Shown: positions 42,068-51,068 of the stretch, in pieces
How positions within the stretch are numbered: position 1 is the stretch's first letter
Layout: every line of letters begins with the position of its first letter
Assembly: GCF_002101965.1 (NCBI RefSeq)
Contig: NZ_LQQA01000029.1
Location: 186,001-250,000, forward strand
DNA: 64,000 nt
DNA from: Mycolicibacterium wolinskyi
GTDB lineage: Bacteria > Actinomycetota > Actinomycetes > Mycobacteriales > Mycobacteriaceae
Direction of reading: 5' to 3'
Made by a program: the position numbers and the translations under genes
Notes under the pieces: model-generated
What the model was told of the DNA's origin: nothing
Database searches by the model: none
What the model saw: the letters and a program-made list of their open reading frames with translations, nothing else

Positions 42068-42748
42068 ATGCCGACAATTGTCATCGTGGGAGCCGGTTCA
42101 GGCTTGGGCCTGGCCATCGCCGAACTGTTTGGGTCGAAGGGCTTTCAGATCGCGCTATTGGCACGCAACCCGAACAACTTGGACAAGCTGGTCGGCGCGC
42201 TGTCGGGGGCCGGCGTCACCGCCGCCGGCTTCCCCGCTGACGTCATGGACCGCGATGGCCTCACCCAGGCCCTCCACGATGCTGCGGCGCACTTCGGCGG
42301 GATCGACGTCCTCGAGTACTCGCCAGCGGTACACACACCGGCCGCCGGGTTCAACCCCGTCAGCCCGTCGGCGAGCACCGTGGCCGACCTGCAGCCACAG
42401 ATCGACTACAACCTCCACGGCGCGGTGACCGCCACCCACGCAGTCCTGCCAGCGATGCGCGACGCCGGAACCGGCACGTTGCTATTCACCACCGGCGCCG
42501 GATCGATCAACCCGACACCGATGCTTGGCAACATCAACCCCGCCCAGGCGGCCCTACGCAACTGGGCAATCAACCTGCACAGCGAACTGGCCGGCACCGG
42601 CGTGTACGCCGGACACGTCGCGATCGGTGTCTGGATAGGAGACGGCGCCCCAGAGGGCGTCCCGACAGCCACCGCCCATCAGATCGCCCCCGTCTACTGG
42701 AACCTGCACAGCTCCCGAGACGCCGCCGAACACCTTTTCACCGCCTAA
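42068..42748 (+). CDS. SDR-family oxidoreductase
   Basis: 226 aa. The cofactor loop is GAGSGLGLAIAELFG (G-x-G-x-x-x-G type variant). VLEYSPAV replaces the usual NNAG, and TTGAGSINP and MLGNINPAQAALRNWA take the places of the Ser and Tyr-Lys motifs; the YxxxK tetrad is not present, so this is an atypical or degenerate SDR that may not be a classic dehydrogenase. The ATG follows AAGGAG. It is controlled by the divergent TetR and is followed by a DoxX gene. Confidence 0.75.
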   Translation: MPTIVIVGAGSGLGLAIAELFGSKGFQIALLARNPNNLDKLVGALSGAGVTAAGFPADVMDRDGLTQALHDAAAHFGGIDVLEYSPAVHTPAAGFNPVSPSASTVADLQPQIDYNLHGAVTATHAVLPAMRDAGTGTLLFTTGAGSINPTPMLGNINPAQAALRNWAINLHSELAGTGVYAGHVAIGVWIGDGAPEGVPTATAHQIAPVYWNLHSSRDAAEHLFTA

Positions 42749-42804
42749 CGGCGCACTCCTGTGCGCCCCCAATCCCTCTCATACGCCACGAAAGTCACTG
42801 CCCC

Positions 42805-43176
42805 ATGAATGTCGTCTTATGGATCCTGCAAGGCTTACTCGCCGCCATGTTTCTCCTGGCGGGAATCATGAAATCCACCCAGCCGCGAGAAAAGCTCATC
42901 AAACGACTCCCCTGGGTCGACGACGTATCCACCCCTCTGGTGCGCTTCATCGGTATCGCCGAACTAGCCGGTGGCATCGGGTTGATCCTTCCCGCCGTGA
43001 CCGGTATCGCGACAGTGCTCACACCACTAGCTGCCGTTGGCCTTGCGGTGGTCATGGCGCTGGCCATGACCCTCCACGCCCGCCGCAGAGAACCTCAGGC
43101 CATCGCGTTCAACGCCCTGCTGCTCATCGCCGCGGTCGTCATCGCCTGGGGCCGCGTGGGCTCCTACGCCTTATGA
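42805..43176 (+). CDS. DoxX-family membrane protein
   Basis: 123 aa with four predicted transmembrane helices: LWILQGLLAAMFLLAGIMKS, FIGIAELAGGIGLILP, LTPLAAVGLAVVMALAMT and FNALLLIAAVVIAWG. GLLAAMFLLAGIMKST and the IGIAELAGGIGLILPA helix are the DoxX-like landmarks. The family supports quinone-linked redox or surfactant/stress functions in mycobacteria. It follows the SDR gene by 56 bp in the same direction and is probably cotranscribed. Confidence 0.8.
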   Translation: MNVVLWILQGLLAAMFLLAGIMKSTQPREKLIKRLPWVDDVSTPLVRFIGIAELAGGIGLILPAVTGIATVLTPLAAVGLAVVMALAMTLHARRREPQAIAFNALLLIAAVVIAWGRVGSYAL

Positions 43177-43723
43177 CCTCTATTGGGCCGGGGAAACCTA
43201 GCGAGGCACCCATGGGAACGCAGGCATTAGCTAGAGATGGTGCTGGAATTTTGGGCCACAGCTACAAGCTCACGTCTCGACGACGCCGAATCGTCCTTGC
43301 ACTCACCGAATCTGCATTGGACGCTTTCTCGGCGGAGTCAGTGAGCGCGGTCAACCAGCGGGTACCTTCGCGAGAATGACACGGATTTGAGACAGAAGCC
43401 AATCACATGGCGTGAGACGCGCCGCATCATTGCAGTTCAGAGCACTGGTACATGACACCGAGAATGGGAACCGACACTGGGATGAAAGCGGGCGTTTATT
43501 GGGCGATCGACTTCGTGGAAGTGTTGACCTTGCCGTTGCGGCAGCTTCTAGCGTGGGAAGTCGATCGGAGTCAGGCGTCGGCGAGTTGAGTCGGATTAGC
43601 AGGTGACATGTATGTCGCGAGTGGCGGCACGTTATGTGCGATTTCGCGAGGCGGTGATCAGCTGCGTCCTGCCCGTCCCACTCCGAGTGCTATCGATGGT
43701 CGAACAGACCCTCGGAGCGGTTC
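43177..43723. other. Intergenic region without an identifiable feature
   Basis: About 550 bp with no credible gene on either strand and no strong palindrome. It probably contains the promoter of the alpha/beta hydrolase at 43724. I see nothing in it that I can support. Confidence 0.5.
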
Positions 43724-44578
43724 ATGGACATCGCTGAATACGATCAACTGCCGTCGCGACGCGTTGCGGTTGATGGCGGCGAGATGTTTTCGATCGATGC
43801 CGGCACCGGCCCCGTCGTTGTGCTGGTGCATGGCAGTCCGCTCTTCTCGCTGGAGTTCCGAGGGACCATCTCACGACTGCTGCCGGATTTTCGTGTTCTC
43901 GCACCCGACCTGTTGTCATTCGGTCAGTCGTCGGGACCGGCGCACGGGGCCGACTTCGCCCAACAGGCTCGTGCGCTGCGAGGCTTCCTTGACGCGCTCA
44001 CACTCGATCGCTTTCATTTCGTGGGCCATGATTGGGGTGGGCCTATCGGCCTTGCAGCGGCGGCCCGGCGGCCCACGCAGATCGACCGGTTGGTGCTGTT
44101 GAACACCACTGTCCGCGCGGACTTCCGATCACCGATGTACTGGCGGCCCCTCACCGCTCCGTACCTTGGTGAGGCGGCATTGGTGCGCGCCAACCTCTAC
44201 TCCCGCGCTTTGCCGCTGTTCTTGCGAGCGGCGCACCGTGACAATGTTCTTCAAGCACGTTATCGGCAGCCGCTTGATGAGTTGGCCACCCGCCGAACGA
44301 TTCTCAGGCTCGAGCGCCTCGAGGGTTATGTATCCGAATGTCGGCTGATCAAGCGGAGATTGCCGGAGATCGCTGGCCCAAAGTTGATCATCTGGGGCAA
44401 GCCGGAGCCCTACTTTCGCCGTGAGGGTCCGCGATTGCGCGCGTTCTTGCCAGAAGCACAGTTCATCTCCTTGCCTGGCGCCGGTCACTTCGCGGCTGAA
44501 GACGCGTCGGATCGAGTCGCTGAGGAGATCCATGGGTTCCTCAAGTCACCGGATCACCAATCGTTGTGCGGCCAGTGA
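43724..44578 (+). CDS. Alpha/beta hydrolase with aspartate nucleophile (haloalkane-dehalogenase/epoxide-hydrolase type)
   Basis: 284 aa. The oxyanion segment is VVVLVHGSPLFSLEFRG, the nucleophile elbow is VGHDWGGPIG (Asp, the haloalkane dehalogenase and epoxide hydrolase pattern), and the C-terminal ISLPGAGHFAAED carries the catalytic His. HGSP in place of HGNP and the lack of an identifiable second Trp make the exact reaction uncertain. A HAD-superfamily gene lies 0.3 kb downstream, an arrangement that would suit haloorganic breakdown, but this is only a suggestion. Confidence 0.82.
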   Translation: MDIAEYDQLPSRRVAVDGGEMFSIDAGTGPVVVLVHGSPLFSLEFRGTISRLLPDFRVLAPDLLSFGQSSGPAHGADFAQQARALRGFLDALTLDRFHFVGHDWGGPIGLAAAARRPTQIDRLVLLNTTVRADFRSPMYWRPLTAPYLGEAALVRANLYSRALPLFLRAAHRDNVLQARYRQPLDELATRRTILRLERLEGYVSECRLIKRRLPEIAGPKLIIWGKPEPYFRREGPRLRAFLPEAQFISLPGAGHFAAEDASDRVAEEIHGFLKSPDHQSLCGQ

Positions 44579-44639
44579 CGAAGTTCTGCCGAAAATCGTG
44601 TCGATCGTCATCTGCCGGCCTGACAGGATGAGCGGCACC

Positions 44640-44752
44640 ATGGACCTTCCCCGTATCTTCACCATCCGCGAGAGCAGCCACCGCATTCACAACCCCATGA
44701 CTACCGCTAAGTTCGCCGCCTTGGGTGACGCGCTCCGGCAGGTTCTCAGACT
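44640..44752 (+). pseudogene. N-terminal fragment of an SAM-dependent methyltransferase
   Basis: MDLPRIFTIRESSHRIHNPM then TTAKFAALGDALR is the N-terminal signature of a mycobacterial class I methyltransferase (usually RIHNPFTPEKLATLGEALRL followed by the GxGxG SAM loop). The frame loses resemblance at about 44752 and no SAM-binding motif follows in any frame. ATG at 44628 or 44640 could be the old start. The remainder up to 44881 is empty. Confidence 0.5.
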
Positions 44753-44881
44753 CGGTGTCATATGCTCCTTTGAGATGCACGTCGATGCGCTACATGACTC
44801 GAAGTTGAGACGACTCGGTTCGTCGCGGTATGACATGCGTACGATCGCTCGCCGTAGGGCCGTGTTACGCCGAGGATCGCG

Positions 44882-45565
44882 ATGATCAATTACGTATTCT
44901 TCGACTTCTTCGGCACACTCGTCGACTACAACCCGTCGATCCATCCGGACTACAACGCGCCGTTGGCATTTGCGCGGCGTGCCGGGTCGGAAATCTCCGA
45001 GAGTGCTTCCGATGCACACTGGCAGACGGCTTGGGACGATCTCGATGCCGAGGCCGTCAGGTCAGGGCGAGAATTCTCGATGTACGAAGTGTCGCAAAGG
45101 TATTGGCGTTCGATCGGATCGCCACCGCTCGTCGCGGGGGCCATCGACACGCTCATCGCCGAGTACCTCGACGCATGGACGGTGAATGTCTTGCCGGCGC
45201 CGCATGCGCTCGAGTGTGTCACCGATCTGTCGTCTGATCATGCGCTGGCGATCGTCAGCAACACCCATCATCCGGATCTGGTTCCGCGCCTGGTGCGACA
45301 GTTCGGCCTACACACGTCCATCGACCGCGTCGTCGCGTCGGTGAACATTGGCTGGCGCAAGCCTCACCCGCTCATCTTCGAGGCTGCTCTGCGTGAAGTT
45401 GGTGCTGCTGCGCAAGAAGTCGCGTTTGTCGGCGACAATTGGGATGCCGACATCGAGGGTCCTCGACAGGCGGGAATGGCTGCCGTGTACGTGGGTCGTG
45501 CCACCGAACACCGGCCCAGCGCAACTCTCAAGGAACTGCCGGGCATTGTCAGGTCACTGACATGA
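44882..45565 (+). CDS. HAD-superfamily hydrolase (haloacid-dehalogenase/phosphatase-like)
   Basis: 227 aa. Motif I reads FFDFFGTLVD with the nucleophilic Asp (D-x-x-G-T), motif II SNTH, motif III WRKPHPLIFEAALRE and motif IV FVGDNWDADIEG (G-D-x-x-x-x-D). A cap domain lies between motifs I and II. A Phe replaces the usual second Asp (D-x-D of phosphatases) in motif I, as in L-2-haloacid dehalogenases; a true phosphatase is therefore less likely. It follows the Asp-type alpha/beta hydrolase. Confidence 0.85.
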   Translation: MINYVFFDFFGTLVDYNPSIHPDYNAPLAFARRAGSEISESASDAHWQTAWDDLDAEAVRSGREFSMYEVSQRYWRSIGSPPLVAGAIDTLIAEYLDAWTVNVLPAPHALECVTDLSSDHALAIVSNTHHPDLVPRLVRQFGLHTSIDRVVASVNIGWRKPHPLIFEAALREVGAAAQEVAFVGDNWDADIEGPRQAGMAAVYVGRATEHRPSATLKELPGIVRSLT

Positions 45566-45576
45566 CGGCCCGACAC

Positions 45577-46644
45577 TCAAAACGAAGCTGACTGTCCGGC
45601 CGCACTGGAGCCTTCGGTGTTGAGCAACAGGACCGTTGCATCAGTGCCCAGGCCAAGTCGCGAACGGGCTGGTTCGGCTGCCAAGATCCGTAGCGCGGCC
45701 AGGCTGGCGGCACCACACGGGCCGGCGTCGACACCGAGTTCGGCGAGCGTTGCCATGGCCTGTTCGGCTTGTCGGTCGTCGATCGCCACGGCACCGGCCA
45801 GACCCTTCTGGAGATCGGGCCACGCCAGGTAGGACGGTGTGCCGCAATTGAGTCCGGCCATGCTGGTCTGGCCGGTCGGCACGGTCGTGAGCGCGCCCGC
45901 GGCCAGGCTGGCGCGCAGGCAGTCGGCGACCACGGGTTCGACAGCGACAACCCGGCAGTGAGGGCGCGAACGGCCGAAGGTCACCGCGGCATGGGCGAGG
46001 GATCCGACACCGGCGGGCACGACGATGAGATCGACATCCGCGCCGACTGCTGCCACTTGATCAGCCGCTTCATCGAACAGAGTCGAATAGCCGTCGACGA
46101 TCCACTGCGGGATGTCCTCGTAGCCGGGCCATGAGGTGTCTTGTACGAGCAGCGCGTCGGGGTCGGCGTCGGCCAGCGCGGCGGCCTGCCGGACGGCGTC
46201 GTCATAGGCCACCTCGAGCACCCGGACATCGGCGCCCTCCGAACGGATCAGCTCGATGGCCCGCTCCGAAACACCTTGAGGCACCACGATTGTGGCCGGA
46301 ATGTTCAAGAGCGCGCCCATCCGGGCCACCGCGCGGCCGTGGTTCCCGTCGGTCGCGGTGATCAGGCGGGGTCGCGCGCGATCGGCCGACCGCAGCGCTC
46401 GATGGACGGCCCAGGACGCGCCGAGCATCTTGAACGCCGGAAGCCCGAGCCGCAGCGACTCGTCCTTGACCATCACCGCTGCCAGGCCGAGCGCACCCGC
46501 GACCGTCGGCAGCGGAACCAGCGGGGTCACCGTGTAGCCCGGCAGGGTCTCGTGGAACCGCCGGATCTCGTCGGTCTGCCGAGGTTCGACAGCGTGGCCG
46601 GGGGACCAGCCGGGGTTGAGCAAGAACGATTCGGTCGTCAGCAC
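45577..46644 (-). CDS. PLP-dependent ammonia-lyase (diaminopropionate ammonia-lyase / threonine dehydratase fold)
   Basis: 355 aa. The Schiff-base lysine is Lys72 in LPAFKMLGASW (F-K-x-x-G). TATDGNHGRAVARMG is the N-H-G/PLP region and VVPAGVGSLAHAAV the Gly-rich phosphate loop. CGTPSYLAWPDLQKGLAGAV matches the DpaL family rather than IlvA. The start GTG at 46644 has AGGAGG at 6 nt; the in-frame upstream start lacks it. It probably eliminates ammonia from a beta- or gamma-substituted amino acid. LysR is divergent. Confidence 0.85.
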   Translation of the reverse strand: MLTTESFLLNPGWSPGHAVEPRQTDEIRRFHETLPGYTVTPLVPLPTVAGALGLAAVMVKDESLRLGLPAFKMLGASWAVHRALRSADRARPRLITATDGNHGRAVARMGALLNIPATIVVPQGVSERAIELIRSEGADVRVLEVAYDDAVRQAAALADADPDALLVQDTSWPGYEDIPQWIVDGYSTLFDEAADQVAAVGADVDLIVVPAGVGSLAHAAVTFGRSRPHCRVVAVEPVVADCLRASLAAGALTTVPTGQTSMAGLNCGTPSYLAWPDLQKGLAGAVAIDDRQAEQAMATLAELGVDAGPCGAASLAALRILAAEPARSRLGLGTDATVLLLNTEGSSAAGQSASF

Positions 46645-46702
46645 GGAACACCTCCTGACCGGAACATTAGGCACTGCGGCGGCACAACAACATCACCGAT
46701 TC

Positions 46703-46720
46703 CTGCCGTCGATCCGGCAG
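46703..46720. promoter_or_regulatory. Candidate LysR box between the lyase and LysR genes
   Basis: CTGCCG-N6-CGGCAG is an 18-bp inverted repeat about 30 bp before the LysR start and about 60 bp before the lyase start. The site lies where LysR regulators usually bind their recognition site and activate the divergent target. No T-N11-A could be assigned firmly. Confidence 0.4.
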
Positions 46721-46747
46721 CAGAACTGAAGTGTTTCCTACAATCGG

Positions 46748-47665
46748 GTGATGTTGGACGTCCGGCGGTTGCGCTTCCTCGTGGAGCTGAGCCAACGCGG
46801 CACGATCGCTGCGGTGGCCGATGCCCTGCACATGAGCCCATCGGGGATCTCTCAGCAACTGTCCCTGCTCGAGCGTGAGGCCGGGGCGTCGCTGCTGGAG
46901 CGGATCGGTCGCGGGGTACGCCTCACCGAGGCGGGCAGGCGGCTGGCAGAGCGTGGCGCCGACATCCTGGCAGCGCTCGAAGTGGCGCACGCCGAGCTGC
47001 GCTCCGGTGAGGAGCCGCCGACAGGCACGTGCCGGGTGGCCGCGTTCGGGAGCGCGGCCCGCGCACTGGTCCCGGCTCTGTTGGAATGTCAGAAACGGCA
47101 TGAGGGTCTGCGGGTCGAGCTCGTCGAGTCGGAGCCGGAGGTCGCGGTTCCGGCGCTGCTCAGCGGTGAATTCGATCTGGTGGTCAGCGAGGAGTACCCC
47201 GGCGGCGCCCCGTCGCTGCCCCGGCACGTGCACCGTGAAGTGCTGGCCGAGGACGCGCTGGAGATCGTGGTCGCGGCCGATCTGCTGAGGGGTCGCGACG
47301 TCGTGCAGGCGGGTGGCACCCTGCCGTGGGCGCTGGAACCCGTCGGCGCCGCCTCCCGGGCCTGGTCGGTCCAGCACTGCCTTGGGCTCGGCTTTGCGCC
47401 GACCGTGCAGTTCGAGTCCTACGACCTCGACCTGCTCCTGCTGGTGGTTCGCCAGGGTGCTGCCGCGAGCATCCTGCCGCGTCTCGTCCTGCCGCCGCGG
47501 CGGGAGGGCACGGCCCTGGCCCGGCTCGAAACCGGATGGTCGCGCACCCTCGTCACGTTGGCCAGGCAGGCTCGAGCCGGAGACCCCTCGGTGCGAGCCG
47601 TCCGGCGGTCGCTACACGGCCGATTCCATGAATCGGCAGTGTCGCTGACGAATGAGCGTCAGTGA
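46748..47665 (+). CDS. LysR-family transcriptional regulator
   Basis: 305 aa. The N-terminal HTH is RRLRFLVELSQRGTIAAVAD then ALHMSPSGISQQLSLLERE, and the LysR effector domain follows with LPRHVHREVLAEDALEIVVA. It starts at GTG 46748 or ATG 46751; the ATG is probably the better choice biologically. It is divergent from the ammonia-lyase and upstream of pxpABC, and may regulate both. Confidence 0.9.
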   Translation: MMLDVRRLRFLVELSQRGTIAAVADALHMSPSGISQQLSLLEREAGASLLERIGRGVRLTEAGRRLAERGADILAALEVAHAELRSGEEPPTGTCRVAAFGSAARALVPALLECQKRHEGLRVELVESEPEVAVPALLSGEFDLVVSEEYPGGAPSLPRHVHREVLAEDALEIVVAADLLRGRDVVQAGGTLPWALEPVGAASRAWSVQHCLGLGFAPTVQFESYDLDLLLLVVRQGAAASILPRLVLPPRREGTALARLETGWSRTLVTLARQARAGDPSVRAVRRSLHGRFHESAVSLTNERQ

Positions 47666-47741
47666 CCGAAGCTGTTCCTCACTCCGCGCTGCGGGAATAC
47701 TCGGACCGAGACGGTCGAGTCGAAGCAGGCAGGAGGAGCCC

Positions 47742-48503
47742 ATGGCGCCACGAGTAGCGTTGACAACCGACATCGGTGAGGGACTGGGCCGATGGAGCCT
47801 CGGCGACGACGATGCGTTGCTCGAGATCGTCACGAGCGCCAACATCGCGTGCGGATTTCACGGCGGTGATCCGGGCATCATGCGACGCACCTGTGCGATC
47901 TCGGTCAAGAACAACGTCGCGATCGGTGCGCAGGTGAGCTACCGCGACCTCCACGGCTTCGGTCGTCGCTACATCGCTGTCCCTGGCCCGGAGTTGCGTG
48001 ACGATCTGCTGTACCAGATGGGCGCGTTGGAAGTCTTCGCCCGATTGGCCGGCGGCAAGGTCGACTACGTACGGGCCCACGGTGCACTCTGGAACGTCGC
48101 CACCAAGAACACCGAGCACGCGCAGGCCCTCGTCGACGCGACACTCGAATTCAACAGGGACCTACCGCTTCTCGCCGCCGTGGACACCGAGGTGTGGCGG
48201 CTCGGTACGGACGCCGGACTCCGGATGGTCGCGGAAGCGTTCGTAGACCGCGCCTATACGCCCGAGGGGTTGCTTCAGTCCCGCAGCGAGCCGAATGCAC
48301 TGTTGACCGATGCCGACGCCGCCGCGGCGCGCGCCGTGCAGATGGTCACCGAGGGGCACCTGACCGCCAACGACGGCAGCGAGGTCAAGGTGACCGCCGA
48401 CGCGCTGCTCGTGCACTGCGACACTCCCGGTGCCGTCGACATCGCGCGCAAGACCCGCGCCGCACTGGAGGCCGCGGGTGTCGAGCTGTATCCCATTCGG
48501 TGA
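47742..48503 (+). CDS. pxpA: 5-oxoprolinase subunit A (LamB/YcsF family)
   Basis: 253 aa. The LamB/YcsF signature is clear: LTTDIGEGLGRWSLGDDDALLE, SANIACGFHGGDPGIMRR (the H-G-G-D-x-x-x-M metal-like motif), and QVSYRDLHGFGRRY (usually HPSYPDLxGFGRR, here with Ser-Tyr-Arg). KVDYVRAHGALWN and FVDRAYTPEGLLQSRSEPN (usually FADRxYxxdGxLvsR) follow. The ATG has AGGAGG upstream. With B and C it forms the ATP-dependent lactam hydrolase for 5-oxoproline or a related lactam. The variation at the H-P-S-Y-P motif hints that the lactam may differ from 5-oxoproline. Confidence 0.92.
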   Translation: MAPRVALTTDIGEGLGRWSLGDDDALLEIVTSANIACGFHGGDPGIMRRTCAISVKNNVAIGAQVSYRDLHGFGRRYIAVPGPELRDDLLYQMGALEVFARLAGGKVDYVRAHGALWNVATKNTEHAQALVDATLEFNRDLPLLAAVDTEVWRLGTDAGLRMVAEAFVDRAYTPEGLLQSRSEPNALLTDADAAAARAVQMVTEGHLTANDGSEVKVTADALLVHCDTPGAVDIARKTRAALEAAGVELYPIR

Positions 48504-49135
48504 CAGCCGGTTCGGTGTCCGTGCCCCAATTGCGGCCGTGCGGTGAGGAGGCCTGGCTGCTCGACCTCGACGACAACCGGATGGTTCATCGGTGGGCGGC
48601 AGCCGTGCGACAGGCCGACCTGCCGGGCGTGCGAGAGGTCGTCCCGGGCCTGACCACGCTGCTCGTGACACTCGACCCCGAGTCGACGAACGCAACCGTG
48701 CTGCGGGCGGCGCTGGAAAATCTGCGACCCAGCCCCGAACAGGCCGATGACCAAGGGCATCACGTCATCGAAGTGCGTTATGACGGTGAGGATCTCGCCG
48801 AGGTGTCCCGCCTCACCGGGCTCACCGTCGCCGAGGTGGTGGAAGCGCACACCGGCACGCCGTGGCGCGTGGCGTTCTGCGGTTTCGCCCCCGGATTCTC
48901 CTACCTGGTCGGCGGTGACGCGCGTTTGCGGGTACCGCGTCGTGGCGAGGCACGTATCAGGGTGCCGGCAGGCGCGGTCGCGATCGCCGGCGCGTTCTCG
49001 TCGGTCTATCCCCGGGTGTCGCCCGGTGGGTGGCAACTGTTGGGGCACACCGATGCGGTTCTCTGGGACACCGCCGCCGAGCCGCCCGCAGTGCTGCGTC
49101 CCGGTGCGACCGTGCAGTTCCGCGACGTGGGCTGA
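48500..49135 (+). CDS. pxpB: 5-oxoprolinase subunit B (KipI-like, allophanate hydrolase subunit 1)
   Basis: 211 aa. GEEAWLLDLDD opens the KipI fold; VIEVRYDGEDLAEVSRLTGL and AFCGFAPGFSYLVGGDARLR then RVPRRGEARIRVPAGAVAIA are its conserved signature. YPRVSPGGWQLLGHTDAVLW closes it (Y-P-x-x-S-P-G-G-W-x-L-L-G-x-T). The GTG at 48500 overlaps the pxpA stop (gTGA). The complex with PxpA and PxpC is known to use ATP. Confidence 0.92.
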   Translation: MTAGSVSVPQLRPCGEEAWLLDLDDNRMVHRWAAAVRQADLPGVREVVPGLTTLLVTLDPESTNATVLRAALENLRPSPEQADDQGHHVIEVRYDGEDLAEVSRLTGLTVAEVVEAHTGTPWRVAFCGFAPGFSYLVGGDARLRVPRRGEARIRVPAGAVAIAGAFSSVYPRVSPGGWQLLGHTDAVLWDTAAEPPAVLRPGATVQFRDVG

Positions 49136-50010
49136 TGAGCCGGCTCACCGTCACATCCGTCGGCGTGCAGGCGCTGTTGCAGGACCGCGGGCGAAGCGGT
49201 TTCGCCCACCTCGGCGTGGGACAGTCGGGGGCTGCGGACCGCACCTCGTACGACCTCGCGAACCGCCTTGTCGGGAATCGGCCAGGCGCGCCCTGCATCG
49301 AGGTCACGCTGGGGCGCATGGCGTTCACCGTCGACGCGCCCGTGTTGATCGCGGTGACGGGCGCACACGTCGCCGTTGCCTGCGGCAATCGGCAGCACGG
49401 GCCGAACGCCGCATTCGCGGCGCGCCCCGGGGACACCATCACGCTCGGACCGGCCACCAAAGGGCTTCGCACGTACGTCGCCGTGCGCGGGGGGCTCGTC
49501 GGCCGGTGCGTGCTGGGATCGATGTCGTGGGACACCATGGCAAAACTCGGCACCCCGCCGCTGCGGGCGGGCGATGCCTTGCGCATCGGAGGTGCCGAGG
49601 ACCGCTGGCCAGCAACGGATTCAGCGCCGCTTCCGGCAATGGACACGCGTTCGATGACGCTTCCGCTCATGCTCGGCCCGCGTGACGACTGGTTTTGTGA
49701 CGTGACCCGGCTGGGCGAGCACGAATTCACCGTCACCGCCGACGCCGATCGCGTCGGCATCCGCCTCGACGGTCCCGACATACCCAGATGCCGAAGCGGA
49801 GAACTCGCCAGCGAGGGTGTGGTGCTCGGCGCACTGCAAGTGCCGACCAAGGGCCGGCCGACGTTGTTCCTGGCGGATCGGCCGGTAACCGGCGGTTATC
49901 CGGTGCTTGGCGTCGTTCCGCGGGCGGGTGTGGACCGCGCCGCCCAAGCCGTCCCGGGGACGCGTATTCGGTTCATGCCATTCCGCGCGCAATTGAATGG
50001 CAATCGGTGA
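49135..50010 (+). CDS. pxpC: 5-oxoprolinase subunit C (KipA-like, allophanate hydrolase subunit 2)
   Basis: 291 aa. VTSVGVQALLQDRGRSGFAH then LGVGQSGAADRTSYDLANRL is the KipA signature (G-x-x-x-x-x-Q-D-x-G-R-x-G, then G-x-x-x-S-G-A-x-D). CIEVTLGRMAFTV and YVAVRGGLVGRCVLGSMSWD follow. The C-terminal QVPTKGRPTLFLADRPVTGG then YPVLGVVPRAGVDRAAQAVP (P-x-x-x-x-D-x-x-x-x-G-Y-x) ends it. ATG 49135 shares one base with the pxpB stop. The three subunits thus form one tightly coupled unit. Confidence 0.92.
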   Translation: MSRLTVTSVGVQALLQDRGRSGFAHLGVGQSGAADRTSYDLANRLVGNRPGAPCIEVTLGRMAFTVDAPVLIAVTGAHVAVACGNRQHGPNAAFAARPGDTITLGPATKGLRTYVAVRGGLVGRCVLGSMSWDTMAKLGTPPLRAGDALRIGGAEDRWPATDSAPLPAMDTRSMTLPLMLGPRDDWFCDVTRLGEHEFTVTADADRVGIRLDGPDIPRCRSGELASEGVVLGALQVPTKGRPTLFLADRPVTGGYPVLGVVPRAGVDRAAQAVPGTRIRFMPFRAQLNGNR

Positions 50011-50114
50011 CAAACATGGCTCGGTCGGTTGGCTAGCTCTGACATGGAACAGGGCAGCGGATTGGCATAACGTGGCGCCTCACAGCCCTCATCCGCAACA
50101 GAGAGGACGACGCC

Positions 50115-51068
50115 TTGCCCGCGACCTTCGGGTTGGCCATAGAGAACTTCACCTCGGCCGACAAAACCCCTCAGATCAACGAGTTGCTCAGTACGGCACG
50201 GCGCGCCGAACAACTCGGATTCACCTCACTGTGGGCCTGGGATCATCTGTTCCTCGGTAGCCGCCAGCCCTTTCCCCAGTTGGAAGCGCTCACGACGCTT
50301 GCGGTGCTGGCAAGTCACACGACCACCATCACGCTGGGCACCGGCGTGCTGGTGCTGCCGATCCGGGATCCGGCGCTATTGGCCAAGACCGCCGCGACCA
50401 TTCAGGCGGTGTCCGACGGCCGGCTGCGGCTCGGCATGGCGGCCGGCTGGTATGAGCGCGAATTCGATGCCACCGGAACGCCGTTCAAGAATCGCGGCAA
50501 GATCTTCGAGCGCAATCTCGAAGTCTGCATGAACCTGTGGACCCAAGACGAAGTGACGGGCACCTGGGACGACCTGTCGTTTCGCCGGGTCAAGATGCTG
50601 CCACTGCCCAAACCGCGTCCCCAGGTTCTCATCGGCGGCTATGTCGACCGCGTGCTGAAGCGGGTCGCCACCCTCGGCGACGGCTGGCTGACCTACTTCT
50701 ACACCGCAGAGGCGTTCGCCGAATCGTGGGCCAAGATTTCGCGGTTCGCCGAACAGGCCGGCAGAGATCCCGACCAGCTGCATTCGCTCAACCAGTTGCC
50801 GATCTGCATCGGCTCGTCGAAAGAGCAGGCCCAGGCGCTGACCGGGCCGTGGCTGGCCTCATACTTCGACACCCCGGAGTGGAGCAATGCCACGCCCGAC
50901 AGCGCGATCTGCGGAACCCCCGAGGACTGCGCCGAACAGATCGCCGCCCATCTGGACGCCGGTGTGCGGGAGATCTGCCTCGTACCCCATGCCTACGACC
51001 CGGAGCAGGTCGAGCGATTCGCCGCCGAGGTGCGTCCGCTCCTGGGCAGTCTGGTGGGTGCGGCATGA
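50115..51068 (+). CDS. LLM-class (F420- or FMN-dependent) oxidoreductase
   Basis: 317 aa. The luciferase-like TIM barrel shows in LSTARRAEQLGFTSLWAWDH, ALTTLAVLASHTTTITLGTG, GMAAGWYEREFDATGTPFKN and PKPRPQVLIGGYVDRVLKR. This is the mycobacterial F420-type LLM pattern, more than the FMN two-component monooxygenases. The start is TTG 50115, with AGAGAGGA upstream. It opens a tightly overlapping run of genes (CoA-transferase, molybdenum hydroxylase), so it may act on the same substrate in ring oxidation or reduction. Confidence 0.85.
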   Translation: MPATFGLAIENFTSADKTPQINELLSTARRAEQLGFTSLWAWDHLFLGSRQPFPQLEALTTLAVLASHTTTITLGTGVLVLPIRDPALLAKTAATIQAVSDGRLRLGMAAGWYEREFDATGTPFKNRGKIFERNLEVCMNLWTQDEVTGTWDDLSFRRVKMLPLPKPRPQVLIGGYVDRVLKRVATLGDGWLTYFYTAEAFAESWAKISRFAEQAGRDPDQLHSLNQLPICIGSSKEQAQALTGPWLASYFDTPEWSNATPDSAICGTPEDCAEQIAAHLDAGVREICLVPHAYDPEQVERFAAEVRPLLGSLVGAA

